Shown: positions 18,501 through 27,944, counted from the stretch's first letter. The stretch is 64,000 nucleotides of DNA from Alphaproteobacteria bacterium LSUCC0684 (GCA_041228335.1 CP166130.1:1078638-1142637), one strand, 5' to 3'. The notes: generated from the letters alone by a model not told the origin. Translations and numbers: made by a program.

Positions 18501-21500
18501 TTGCGGTGAGCGATGTTGACGAAGCGCCGAGCGCGATGACGCTCACGGCGAGCACGGGGAGCGTTGCGGAGGGGGTGACGGCAGCGCGGCAACTTGCGGC
18601 AATAGGATTTACGGATGATGTGCCGGGGGTGAACACGGCGGAGGTGAATACGGTCGAGGTCGGCGGCAAGGTGCTGTTCGAGATCCGAAGCGGGACGCAA
18701 TTGTGGCTGAAGGCGGGGGTTGATCTGGACCATGAGACGGCCACGAGCCATGTGGTGACGGTGACGCCGAGCGTGAGCGGAACAGGGAGCGCACCGCCCG
18801 CGCAGACCTTCACGCTGCAGGTATCGGATGAGAATGAGGCGCCGGAGATCACGTCCGGCGGGTCTGGTCTTGTTCTGCCGGAGAGGGTGAAGGTCGAGGC
18901 AGAGAAGGTGGTGTATACGGCGGAGGGGACGTATGACCTGGCGGCGATCATCTGGTCGTTGGTGGCTGGTGATGACGGCAATCTGTTCGAGATCGACAAG
19001 GACAGCGGCGAGGTGACGTTCCAGAAGGGCACGACGCCGGATTTTGAGACGAAGGATACATACACGTTCACGGTTCGGGCAACCTCGGGGCTTCTGACGG
19101 CGGATCAGGTGGTGACCCTTGCGGTGAGCGATGTTGACGAAGCGCCGAGCGCGATGACGCTCACGGCGAGCACGGGGAGCGTTGCGGAGGGGGTGACGGC
19201 AGCGCGGCAGCTGGCGGAAATCGGATTTACGGATGATGTGCCGGGGACAAACACGGCGACAGTCAATACGGTCGAGGTTGGCGGCAAGGTGCTGTTCGAG
19301 ATCCGAAGCGGGACGCAATTGTGGCTGAAGGCGGGGGTTGATCTGGACCATGAGACGGCCACGAGCCATGTGGTGACGGTGACGCCGAGCGTGAGCGGAA
19401 CAGGGAGCGCACCGCCCGCGCAGACCTTCACGCTGCAGGTATCGGATGAGAATGAGGCGCCGGAGATCACGTCCGGCGGGTCTGGTCTTGTTCTGCCGGA
19501 GAGGGTGAAGGTCGAGGCAGAGAAGGTGGTGTATACGGCGGAGGGGACGTATGACCTGGCGTCGATCATCTGGTCGTTGGTGGCTGGTGATGATGGCAAT
19601 CTGTTCGAGATCGACAAGGACAGCGGCAAGGTGACGTTCAAGGCGGCGGTGACGCCGGACTTTGAGACGAAGGATACATACACGTTCACGGTTCGGGCAA
19701 CCTCGGGGCTTCTGACGGCGGATCAGCAGGTGACCCTTGCGGTGAGCGATGTTGACGAAGCGCCGAGCGCGATGACGCTCACGGCGAGCACGGGGAGCGT
19801 TGCCGAGGGGGTGACGGCGGCGCGGCAGCTGGCGGAAATCGGATTTACGGATGATGTGCCGGGGGTGAACACGGCGGAGGTGAATACGGTCGAGGTCGGC
19901 GGGAAGGTGCTGTTCGAGATCCGAAGCGGGACGCAATTGTGGCTGAAGGCGGGGGTTGATCTGGACCATGAGACGGCCACGAGCCATGTGGTGACGGTGA
20001 CGCCGAGCGTGAGCGGAACAGGGAGCGCACCGCCCGCGCAGACCTTCACGCTGCAGGTGACGGATGAGAATGAGGCGCCGGAGATCACGTCCGGCGGGTC
20101 TGGTCTTGTTCTGCCGGAGAGGGTGAAGGTCGAGGCAGAGAAGGTGGTGTATACGGCGGAGGGGACGTATGACCTGGCGTCGATCATCTGGTCGTTGGTG
20201 GCTGGTGATGACGGCAATCTGTTCGAGATCGACAAGGACAGCGGCGAGGTGACGTTCAAGGCGGCGGTGACGCCGGATTTTGAGACGAAGGATACATACA
20301 CGTTCACGGTTCGGGCAACCTCGGGGCTTCTGACGGCGGATCAGCAGGTGACCCTTGCGGTGAGCGATGTTGACGAAGCGCCGAGCGCGATGACGCTCAC
20401 GGCGAGCACGGGGAGGGTTGCGGAGGGGGTGACGGCAGCGCGGCAGCTGGCGGAAATCGGATTTACGGATGATGTGCCGGGGGTGAACACGGCGGAGGTG
20501 AATACGGTCGAGGTTGGCGGCAAGGTGCTGTTCGAGATCCGAAGCGGGACGCAATTGTGGCTGAAGGCGGGGGTTGATCTGGACCATGAGACGGCCACGA
20601 GCCATGTGGTGACGGTGACGCCGAGCGTGAGCGGAACAGGGAGCGCACCCGCGGCCCAGACCTTCACGCTGCAGGTGAGCGATGTTGATGAGAAACCTGA
20701 GCGTATAAATATCAGCCCGTCTATTAAAACAGTGCATGAAGGCCGGGTCAGCGGCGCGATGGACCTCTTTACCATTACATATGGGGGTGATGACCTGACG
20801 GGGGTCAACACTCCCTCTGTCAGCATCTCGAGAACGGGTGTTGTGGATTATGACAAACGCCCGAATGTGCTCATGGATGATGATTTTCAGATTGTTGCCA
20901 GCACGGATGAAGATGGCGATACCATCCGCAACAGTTACATTCTCCAGATAAAGGACGGGGTGCTTCTGGACGGGGACAGTCTGGTGAATGGCCTTAACTC
21001 CATTTATGTTTACACACTCAATATCAGCAGTACGACAAGCGGCGTGGGTGAAGATCTTGATAGCAAGGCTGTAAACCTGCTCATTGCCAATACTGATCTT
21101 GCGATCACGGTCAATATTCCGAACGGGGAGTCCATCACCGGCGGCTGGCGGTTAAACGGCGCGAAGGCGGCGGATGACGAGATCGGCACGGTCACGGCAA
21201 GCGGGCCAATGAATACGACGATCACCTTTGCCCTGACCGACCCGGCAGGACTTTTCAGCATCGACAAAGACACCGGGGCGATCAGCACCAAGGCTGCGGT
21301 GACGTCCAGCATGTCCACAACCGTCACGATCACGGCCATGGCGGAAGCGGAGGATAACCTTGATCAGCAGGTCAGGATAGAGATCAATCTCACCAATGCT
21401 GATGCTTTCGATCTGATGGGGTTTGAGGACAGATCGGTTTCCCATGTTTCAACGACCACCGACAGCGATGGCGACAGTGTTTCCTTTGCCGAGACCGCGG

Positions 21501-24500
21501 CCGCTGTCCAGACAAACGACGGCTCCTATACGGTTTCGAACACGGGCGAGCTTGTCTATACCCCGGACAGTGATTTCATCGGTACTGATACATTCACTAT
21601 CAATATCAAGGATGAGCACGGGGCTGAAGGGACCGCTGAGGTCAATGTCAGTGTGGCAAAGGCGCTTGATGTCAAAGGCGATCTCGGGGTCCGGGAAAAT
21701 GCACCTGAAACCCTGCCCGATAACAGGCTGGCGGGGGCGACCTCAGGGCGTGTTTCATCGATTGATCCGGGGCGCAATATCGCCCTTTACATGATCGCAA
21801 GCGTGAACGGCACCGATGTTGCGGCTGATGGCACGGCCATTGATGGCAGTTATGGAACCATTACCTTTGATCGGGATGGTTCCTGGCGCTATGTGCTGGA
21901 CAACAGCAATGCGACGGTGAATGCCCTTGACGGTGATGACGATGATGCCGATGGCGCAAACGGCAACCTCACCGAGACAATAAATTTTTCCATGTCCCGT
22001 GAAGATGATCCGCTGACGACAGGAATTGATGAAGCGGAGACACTCACCCAATCCTTTTCGATCACGATCCATGGCGTCACTGATGTGCTCGGGCCAGATG
22101 AAAGTCTGTTCAGGCTCACGGCAGGAGATGATTACTATCTTTATCAGGATAATACAATCACCCTTCCGTCTACTCCCTTCATCATTACATCTTCCGGAGA
22201 TGATATCTTTGATGCCATTGCCGAAACCGCCGGAATATCGGGTGGTTCCATCAATGCGGGGGATGGTGATGATATCATCTACGGGAATGCCAATGCCGGG
22301 CTTCTTGTGATCAAGGCTGGCGCGGGAGATGATATCATTTTCGGTGGTCCGAAACTGGATTCGATTTCCGGCGGGGTCGGCAATGATATCATTGATGGTG
22401 GCGATGCCGCCCTGGGTGATCTGGATGAAGATACCTATTTCATTGATCCGGATGACCGGGTTTCCGGGGAGAATACGGCGGTCAATCTGGATCTTGGTTC
22501 AACGGATTTCTGGGGATTTGACCGGGCGAGTTCAACCTGGAAAACAGGGACGGGGGCAGGGTATTCCTATATCCGTTCCTGGTTTGACCTCGATCGGGAC
22601 GGGGTTCAGGACGAAAATGATGAATACGATTACCTGACCGAAATAGAAAAGATCAATTTCACGGGCCTCGGCGATGCCGCCGATACGATCACCGGGGGCT
22701 CGGTCAATGATATCATCCGGGGCGGGGCCGGTGCGGATACACTTTCCGGTGGCGACGGGCAGGACAGTCTCGATGGCGGGGCCGGGGATGACCTGCTTTC
22801 CGGCGGCAAGCAACAGGACCAGATCACGCTTGGCGCGGGGGATGATATCGTTCTCTACAGCCATGATCTGCACAAGGCCGGCACCGGTCATGCCGATGTC
22901 ATTTCCGATTTCAGCCGTGGCACGGTTTCCGGCGATGCCAATTTCAATGGCAGCACGGCCGGGGGAGATGACCGAATACGGCTTTCCAATACCACCGATG
23001 CGGCTGCATATCTTGCGATTTACAACACGCTTCAGAGTTTCCCGGGACATTTCCCAACCGGATCCAGCAATGATGGCAGTATCGTCGATACGCTGATCTA
23101 TCGTGTGTTTGACAGCGGCGTCCGGACCCTGGTGATGGTGCTGGAGGATTACAGTGAAACCCTGACCGTTGATCACTTTGATCTTGATGCCGTGCCTGAT
23201 ATTGATCGCAAGCCAACAGGATTGTCGCTTGCGCCAACGGCCGTCAGCCTTGATGAAGGCAGTATAGCAGCAGATACAACCCTTTCTTCCATTTCCTTCA
23301 CCGATGATGGGCGTGGTACAAATACCGCTTTTATCGAGGGATTTGTAAGCAGTGCGACGATTGGCAAACTCACCATCAAGATCAATGACAGTTATGTTGC
23401 GCTTGTATTGAAGGCCGGGTCTGTCCTTGACTATGAAGACATAGCCGGCGGGCAAGTCACCCTGACGATCAAATCCGCGAGCACCGGCATCGGCCAGGAA
23501 CCTTCCACGGTGAATTTCACCCTGACGGTGAACGACATTGATGAAAGGCCGACCGGGATGGTCTTTACGCCTGCTGCCTATACGCTCAATGACAACAGCC
23601 TTGCCAGCAGCGCGATCAAGCTGACCACGGTTTCCTTTACCGATGACGCGAAAGGAACAAACACGTTCACGATTTCAGATACGGAAAACTATGAAATCCA
23701 AGGGGGCAACCAGATCTGGCTCAAGGCCGTTAATCATAACGCGAAGAATTCGGGCCCGCATGAGCTGACCATCACCCCGAGCACGACCGGCACCGGGGTA
23801 GAGCTTTCGCCTGCAACCTTCACGCTGACCATCGACAAGAGGCCGACCGGGCTTTCCTATAACGGCCACAAGATTTCTTTTGATGAGGGCAGGTACGCCG
23901 CGGAGAGGATCGGCACGCTGACCATTTCAGATGACGGGTATGGAGATGTCGTGCCAAGCCTGATCCTGAGAGGAAAGGGAAGTTTCAGCTCAAGACTGCC
24001 CAGTTTTGAAAGCCAGTTTGAATACCGGGAGACGGATAATCCGCTCATAAGGGAAATCTGGCTCAAGGAAAATGCCTATCTCGATTATGAAGCGATCAGC
24101 CAGTTCGCTGGCGGGATCGATATGTATATGAATTTCGATTATGAAAACGGGACAACCGGGATAGGAAGTAAAATTGCATCATCCCGGATCAGCCCAATCA
24201 CGATCAAGAATATCCCGTTTACCCTTGATGTGTCTATTGGCTCTGCGGATCATCCCAATATCATTCAGGTTCCCAGCGCCGGGCTTTTGGATGGTGACAC
24301 GGTGGGCAGTATCACCGTTTCCGCGCCGATGGGGCAGACGATCACCACCACCCTGGCTGAACTTGACAGCGACGGTAATGAATTTTCGGAGAAGGACCTG
24401 GTTTTCACCCTCGATGACACGACAATCGAGTTGAGGAAAGATCACACCGCAGGTTCAACCCACAGGCTGAGATTCACCACGTCAACCGAAGGTGAAACCA

Positions 24501-26527
24501 CCATCACGGAGGATGTAACGGTCAGTTTCAATACAATCAGGGTCGCAGAGACGCCGCGAAGCTATGATGCCTTCAAGAATATCGCGCTCACCATCACGCT
24601 GCAGGGGGATGGTATTTTGGAAACAAATGAAAAGGACCTGGATGATGAGGACCTGATCACGCCTGCCGCCACCACCGAGGATATCGATACGGGATTTGGC
24701 ATCTACAAGGCGGTGGGGGGCACGGGGACCTTCACCCCGAACACGGATTTCACGGGATCGGTCACATTTACCATTCCGGTTATGGACGCGCGTGGCGGCA
24801 CCAGCACCAAGACGATCCTTGTCACGATCAAGGAGCCGGTCAAAGACAAGAGAAGCTCCGGCACGGTCCGGGATGACGCGCCGCTTCAGGACCCCATACA
24901 TATTCCGTTGTCGCGGGCGCTGGGGATCGTTGAGCTCAACAGCGACACCGTTCAGATGATCGACGAGTTCAGCCTCTATACCGGGGGAGAGGAAATCACG
25001 GATACAGAAACAGGAAAAGAGGTCACCAGTACCTATGGCAAATTCACCATCTTTCCGAGCGGCAGGTGGCAGTATGACCTCAACAGCGATCATGCGCAGG
25101 TGAATGCGCTGACCGGCAGCCGCGACAATATCGCCAGCAATTCCCTTACCGATACGGTGACGGTCGAGTTTCGCCGCACCGACGACGGAGGGGAGGTGAT
25201 CCGCTTCAGCCAGCCTCTCCGGGTGACGATACTGGGAACGTCAAAGGTGGTCGAGAGCAGCAGAGGGAAGACCCATATTTCGATTGACGGAGAGGAGGAT
25301 TATTTCTTCGGCTCCGATATAACCGCTGCCAATTCGATATCCGGCGGGGCGGGGGATGATATCATCGATGGCAGCCATCTCACAAATCTCTTATTCAATG
25401 GAAAACACACGTTCACGGGTGGAGACGGTGATGACTACCTCATCGCGTCCCAAACAAAGAATACCCTACTTGATGGTGGCCGGGGCAGAAACATCCTCAT
25501 CGGCATGGGAGGCGATGATAGCCTTGCCAGCGGGTCTGGTCAGGATGTCATTGATGGCGGCGGCGGGGTGGATATGTATGCATCGGTGGCGCCTGGCGCG
25601 GCCACGTTCGGTGTTGATGAGAACGGCAATCATCTTGATATCGCGATCCGGATGGATGCAGCCGAACTCAAGTGGAGATATGACAGTTATCAAGGGGAAT
25701 GGGTGCAGGCCGACGGGGGGAGCAATGACGGGCATGTTTATGATTATACCCGGCTGATCTATGATTTCCCCGGCGATGATGAAACGCTTGACCGGATCAC
25801 CTATCTCCGGAATGTGGAACGTTTCGAGATTTCAGGTATAGGAAACGCGGCTGATCGCATCGTCACCACCGGCAATTACGACGATGTGTTCATAACTGGC
25901 AGAGGCGATGACCTTATCTGGGCTGGCGGCGGAGATGACCGTATCAAAGGCGGCCAGGGGGATGATCAGCTCTATGGTCAAGACGGCGATGATACGATCG
26001 AAGGCAAGAACGGGGATGATGAAATCGAAGGCGGGGCAGGCGATGACATGATCAAGGGAGGCCAGGGCAGAGATATCATCAAAGGCGGCAAGGGCAATGA
26101 CATCATCGCCACGGGGAGCGGGGGTGATTTCATTCATATCTATCTGGGTGACCACGCGGAAGGGGAGACCAACCGCCAGGTTGTCACCGATTTCAAATGG
26201 GAGAAGGATGCGACTACGGGAAGAGCTACATCCGGAAGTGATATCCTTATTATCGAGACAGGTAAAGATGCATCGAAGAAACCGCTTGAAAACCTGCGGT
26301 TTTCCGTGGAGCATTACTTCGAGCAATTCAGCAATCGCCGTATCCCTGAAGAAAATGTTGATGATGACGACGAGATGAAGGATCTGCTGATCTTCAACAG
26401 GAATGGAACGACATCAGATGACAGCGACGATATCCTCGTCATGGTTCTGCTCGATTTTACCACCGATGAGGTGATCAATATCGACAGCGCCTTGTTTTTC
26501 CATAACTTTCTGTTTGATCTTCCCTGA
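15506..26527 (+). CDS. Giant RTX/cadherin-like surface protein (3673 aa)
   Basis: A very long adhesin-like protein. Residues 1-27 are basic, followed by a single hydrophobic segment (about 28-48, AILLLLLIDGILIAYLF) that looks like a signal anchor. Residues 50-290 are acidic and low complexity. Residues 291-1732 hold seven near-identical 206-residue units, each a cadherin-like half (FEIDKDSGKVTF) plus a second half (SVAEGVTAAR, GFTDDVPGVNT). Further divergent Ig/cadherin-like domains follow. Two VCBS-like domains (about 2055 and 3112 onward) each lead into GGxGxDxU-type RTX calcium-binding repeats, near 22.2-22.9 kb and 25.3-26.1 kb. The C-terminus, ending HNFLFDLP, resembles an uncleaved type I secretion tail. 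Calcium-dependent adhesion or a surface role is inferred. No type I secretion genes lie nearby. Confidence 0.85.
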   Translation: MKTVRQREEARHINYPKRKGEKDNRGKNAILLLLLIDGILIAYLFTLLESDEGESQPNDVARISLPDTETLFVPLYFLDLEGRHPPLASRNKDVRSHIAELEPFVAEKNNISTTDLPISGQTAIPTINADPTPKIDTTDTTHASVQSLHEPGPVNTPEHVPDINTNLPDTEHLVPDLGDFIIPVLLINNRSDGEDGSFIRPVIDREKTPPVEGNADIDDTGNENRDDPEVNTSEEGNNETDEINPTEEDDASSGTDDNTDPDDNTAPDDQEDSDNKDNTDDIIDENDVLEITSGGSGLVLPERVKVEAEKVVYTAEGTYDLAAIIWSLVAGDDGNLFEIDKDSGKVTFQKGTTPDFETKDTYTFTVRATSGLLTADQVVTLAVEDVDEVPTAMTLTASTGRVAEGVTAARQLAEIGFTDDVPGVNTAEVNTVEVGGKVLFEIRSGTQLWLKAGVDLDHETATSHVVTVTPSVSGTGSAPPAQTFTLQVSDENEAPEITSGGSGLVLPERVKVEAEKVVYTAEGTYDLAAIIWSLVAGDDGNLFEIDKDSGKVTFKAAVTPDFETKDTYTFTVRATSGLLTADQQVTLAVEDVDEVPTAMTLTASTGSVAEGVTAARKLADIGFTDDVPGVNTAEVNTVEVGGKVLFEIRSGTQLWLKAGVDLDHETATSHVVTVTPSVSGTGSAPPAQTFTLQVTDENDVLEITSGGSGLVLPERVKVEAEKVVYTAEGTYDLAAIIWSLVAGDDGNLFEIDKDSGEVTFQKGTTPDFETKDTYTFTVRATSGLLTADQQVTLAVEDVDEVPTAMTLTASTASVAEGVTAARQLAAIGFTDDVPGVNTATVNTVEVGGKVLFEIRSGTQLWLKAGVDLDHETATSHVVTVTPSVSGTGSAPPAQTFTLQVTDENDVLEITSGGSGLVLPERVKVEADKVVYTAEGTYDLAAIIWSLVAGDDGNLFEIDKDSGEVTFQKGTTPDFETKDTYTFTVRATSGLLTADQVVTLAVSDVDEAPSAMTLTASTGSVAEGVTAARQLAAIGFTDDVPGVNTAEVNTVEVGGKVLFEIRSGTQLWLKAGVDLDHETATSHVVTVTPSVSGTGSAPPAQTFTLQVSDENEAPEITSGGSGLVLPERVKVEAEKVVYTAEGTYDLAAIIWSLVAGDDGNLFEIDKDSGEVTFQKGTTPDFETKDTYTFTVRATSGLLTADQVVTLAVSDVDEAPSAMTLTASTGSVAEGVTAARQLAEIGFTDDVPGTNTATVNTVEVGGKVLFEIRSGTQLWLKAGVDLDHETATSHVVTVTPSVSGTGSAPPAQTFTLQVSDENEAPEITSGGSGLVLPERVKVEAEKVVYTAEGTYDLASIIWSLVAGDDGNLFEIDKDSGKVTFKAAVTPDFETKDTYTFTVRATSGLLTADQQVTLAVSDVDEAPSAMTLTASTGSVAEGVTAARQLAEIGFTDDVPGVNTAEVNTVEVGGKVLFEIRSGTQLWLKAGVDLDHETATSHVVTVTPSVSGTGSAPPAQTFTLQVTDENEAPEITSGGSGLVLPERVKVEAEKVVYTAEGTYDLASIIWSLVAGDDGNLFEIDKDSGEVTFKAAVTPDFETKDTYTFTVRATSGLLTADQQVTLAVSDVDEAPSAMTLTASTGRVAEGVTAARQLAEIGFTDDVPGVNTAEVNTVEVGGKVLFEIRSGTQLWLKAGVDLDHETATSHVVTVTPSVSGTGSAPAAQTFTLQVSDVDEKPERINISPSIKTVHEGRVSGAMDLFTITYGGDDLTGVNTPSVSISRTGVVDYDKRPNVLMDDDFQIVASTDEDGDTIRNSYILQIKDGVLLDGDSLVNGLNSIYVYTLNISSTTSGVGEDLDSKAVNLLIANTDLAITVNIPNGESITGGWRLNGAKAADDEIGTVTASGPMNTTITFALTDPAGLFSIDKDTGAISTKAAVTSSMSTTVTITAMAEAEDNLDQQVRIEINLTNADAFDLMGFEDRSVSHVSTTTDSDGDSVSFAETAAAVQTNDGSYTVSNTGELVYTPDSDFIGTDTFTINIKDEHGAEGTAEVNVSVAKALDVKGDLGVRENAPETLPDNRLAGATSGRVSSIDPGRNIALYMIASVNGTDVAADGTAIDGSYGTITFDRDGSWRYVLDNSNATVNALDGDDDDADGANGNLTETINFSMSREDDPLTTGIDEAETLTQSFSITIHGVTDVLGPDESLFRLTAGDDYYLYQDNTITLPSTPFIITSSGDDIFDAIAETAGISGGSINAGDGDDIIYGNANAGLLVIKAGAGDDIIFGGPKLDSISGGVGNDIIDGGDAALGDLDEDTYFIDPDDRVSGENTAVNLDLGSTDFWGFDRASSTWKTGTGAGYSYIRSWFDLDRDGVQDENDEYDYLTEIEKINFTGLGDAADTITGGSVNDIIRGGAGADTLSGGDGQDSLDGGAGDDLLSGGKQQDQITLGAGDDIVLYSHDLHKAGTGHADVISDFSRGTVSGDANFNGSTAGGDDRIRLSNTTDAAAYLAIYNTLQSFPGHFPTGSSNDGSIVDTLIYRVFDSGVRTLVMVLEDYSETLTVDHFDLDAVPDIDRKPTGLSLAPTAVSLDEGSIAADTTLSSISFTDDGRGTNTAFIEGFVSSATIGKLTIKINDSYVALVLKAGSVLDYEDIAGGQVTLTIKSASTGIGQEPSTVNFTLTVNDIDERPTGMVFTPAAYTLNDNSLASSAIKLTTVSFTDDAKGTNTFTISDTENYEIQGGNQIWLKAVNHNAKNSGPHELTITPSTTGTGVELSPATFTLTIDKRPTGLSYNGHKISFDEGRYAAERIGTLTISDDGYGDVVPSLILRGKGSFSSRLPSFESQFEYRETDNPLIREIWLKENAYLDYEAISQFAGGIDMYMNFDYENGTTGIGSKIASSRISPITIKNIPFTLDVSIGSADHPNIIQVPSAGLLDGDTVGSITVSAPMGQTITTTLAELDSDGNEFSEKDLVFTLDDTTIELRKDHTAGSTHRLRFTTSTEGETTITEDVTVSFNTIRVAETPRSYDAFKNIALTITLQGDGILETNEKDLDDEDLITPAATTEDIDTGFGIYKAVGGTGTFTPNTDFTGSVTFTIPVMDARGGTSTKTILVTIKEPVKDKRSSGTVRDDAPLQDPIHIPLSRALGIVELNSDTVQMIDEFSLYTGGEEITDTETGKEVTSTYGKFTIFPSGRWQYDLNSDHAQVNALTGSRDNIASNSLTDTVTVEFRRTDDGGEVIRFSQPLRVTILGTSKVVESSRGKTHISIDGEEDYFFGSDITAANSISGGAGDDIIDGSHLTNLLFNGKHTFTGGDGDDYLIASQTKNTLLDGGRGRNILIGMGGDDSLASGSGQDVIDGGGGVDMYASVAPGAATFGVDENGNHLDIAIRMDAAELKWRYDSYQGEWVQADGGSNDGHVYDYTRLIYDFPGDDETLDRITYLRNVERFEISGIGNAADRIVTTGNYDDVFITGRGDDLIWAGGGDDRIKGGQGDDQLYGQDGDDTIEGKNGDDEIEGGAGDDMIKGGQGRDIIKGGKGNDIIATGSGGDFIHIYLGDHAEGETNRQVVTDFKWEKDATTGRATSGSDILIIETGKDASKKPLENLRFSVEHYFEQFSNRRIPEENVDDDDEMKDLLIFNRNGTTSDDSDDILVMVLLDFTTDEVINIDSALFFHNFLFDLP
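16376..20701 (+). repeat. Seven tandem 618-bp coding repeats
   Basis: Seven in-frame copies begin at 16376, 16994, 17612, 18230, 18848, 19466 and 20084, each starting with codons for ITSGGSGLVLPERVKVEA. The spacing is exactly 618 bases (206 codons) with no length change. Copies are nearly identical at the nucleotide level and differ at a few clustered sites, such as QKGTT versus KAAVT and EDVDEVPT versus SDVDEAPS. This degree of identity points to recent amplification or ongoing gene conversion. Confidence 0.97.
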
Positions 26528-26578
26528 AATGGGTTCGTTTCGGGATTTTCACTTTTCGGGCGGTCAATGCCCGGGGGA

Positions 26579-27616
26579 TCAGTGCCAGCCGCCCATGTTT
26601 TCCTCAACCAGCGTGCGGATCACCTCCATCCCCAGCGGGCCGGCGTTAAGGCAGGGAATATAGGTGAATTCCCCGCCGCCTGCGGCCTTGAACTCCTCCC
26701 GTCCTTCCATATTGAGCTCTTCCAGTGTCTCAAGGCAATCCGCGGCAAAGCCCGGGGCCATGATGGCAAGGGATTTCACCCCTGCATGGGCCAGGCGTTC
26801 TATCGTCTCATCGGTATAGGGCCTGATCCATGGCTCACGGCCAAAGCGAGACTGGAAGGCGACGTGATAGCGGTCCGGATCCCAGCCGAGACGTTCGCGC
26901 AGCAAGCGGGCGGTCTTCATGCAATGGCAGTGATAGGGATCACCCTGGACGAAATATCGCTCCGGGATGCCATGGAAAGAGACCAGCAGATGATCACGGG
27001 GCTTGCCCTTGAGCGACTCTTCAACGCTGGCGGCAAGGGCGTTGATATAGACCCCATGATCATGCCAGGGGGCGACGGTGCGGATGGCGGGCTGCCAGCG
27101 CTGTTTCAGCATCCAGGCAAAAACCTCATCATTCACGGTCGCCGTGGTCGCCGCCGCGTATTGCGGGTAGAGCGGCACGATCAAAAGGCGGTTGCATCCC
27201 GCATCCTTCAATTCCTGCAGGCGATCGGGGATCGACGGCTGGCCGTACCGCATCGCGTAGGTGATGACGACGCGGCCCGAGGCGACGGCCTCGTTCATGT
27301 CAGCGGCCAGAAATTCCGCCTGCTCGCGGGTGTATTTCCGTAAAGGTGAGCCATCCGGGTCATCATGCAGCCAGATCCGGTCATAGGCGGCGCCGGATTT
27401 GCCGGGCCTTGTGTTCAGGATGATACCATTAAGGATGATCCACCAGAGCCAGCGCGGCGCTTCCACCACGCGCCGGTCGGAAAGAAACTCTTTGAGATAG
27501 CGACGCATGGACCGGAAATCGGTTGCATCGGGCGTGCCCAGATTGACAAGCAGGATGCCGGTTCTGGGATGGCCGGGCAGGGACGGGTGATCGGAAGGAA
27601 CAGGTTTGACGCTCAT
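26579..27616 (-). CDS. hemH: Ferrochelatase
   Basis: HemH inserts ferrous iron into protoporphyrin IX, the last step of haem synthesis. The 345-residue product starts with TGILLVNLGTPDATD, has YAMRYGQPSI, the LYPQYAAATTATVNDEV block, VSFHGIPERYFVQGDPY with the catalytic histidine, FQSRFGREPWIRPYTDE and the conserved PGFAADCLETLEE. All family blocks are present. The gene is transcribed toward the end of the giant gene; the two stops are about 50 bases apart. Confidence 0.96.
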   Translation of the reverse strand: MSVKPVPSDHPSLPGHPRTGILLVNLGTPDATDFRSMRRYLKEFLSDRRVVEAPRWLWWIILNGIILNTRPGKSGAAYDRIWLHDDPDGSPLRKYTREQAEFLAADMNEAVASGRVVITYAMRYGQPSIPDRLQELKDAGCNRLLIVPLYPQYAAATTATVNDEVFAWMLKQRWQPAIRTVAPWHDHGVYINALAASVEESLKGKPRDHLLVSFHGIPERYFVQGDPYHCHCMKTARLLRERLGWDPDRYHVAFQSRFGREPWIRPYTDETIERLAHAGVKSLAIMAPGFAADCLETLEELNMEGREEFKAAGGGEFTYIPCLNAGPLGMEVIRTLVEENMGGWH

Positions 27617-27752
27617 GCCTTTCTATATGAGGCGCCATCCCGGCTTCGGCAAGCCCCGGATGACGGATGGATGGGGGGAAAATGACGCAGGATCAGCCGG
27701 GGCTAGAGGCGCGGGGGGAATACCCGGGAAGGGGGAAAGAGGCCGCGAGCTT

Positions 27753-27944
27753 TCAGCGGTTTTTCATCTCCGCCGGCAGGAGGCGGACCTGGCTTGTGTC
27801 GATCAGCTGCTTGCCCTGATGTTCAAAATTCACGGTGACGCGCGCGCCGATGACGGACTGGACCTGGCCAATTCCCCAATCCGCGGCATGGGGAAGATAG
27901 ACGAAATCCCCCAGATTGAAATCTGCCCCCGGGTTTTCTTTCAT
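27753..27944 (-). CDS. DUF3553 small protein
   Basis: A 63-residue protein with the core FNLGDFVYLPHAADWGIGQVQSVIGARVTVNFEHQGK, which matches the DUF3553 family common in alphaproteobacteria. The fold is probably a small beta barrel related to the CarD/TRCF-type interaction domain, but function is unknown. The ATG at 27944 has AAGGGGGG just upstream on its strand; an in-frame ATG at 27962 would add six residues and has a weaker site. It lies just downstream of ctrA on the same strand. Confidence 0.78.
   Translation of the reverse strand: MKENPGADFNLGDFVYLPHAADWGIGQVQSVIGARVTVNFEHQGKQLIDTSQVRLLPAEMKNR

Noticed and set aside
16376-20701. CRISPR-like array
   Set aside because: The repeats are 618 bases long, in frame and coding, with no short repeat/spacer structure and no cas genes.
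16262-20737. A 1491-codon open frame on the minus strand across the repeats
   Set aside because: It is antisense to the giant gene and exists because the sense codon choice avoids triplets that would make stops on the other strand; its repeated Arg/His-rich translation simply mirrors the seven repeats, with no known domain.
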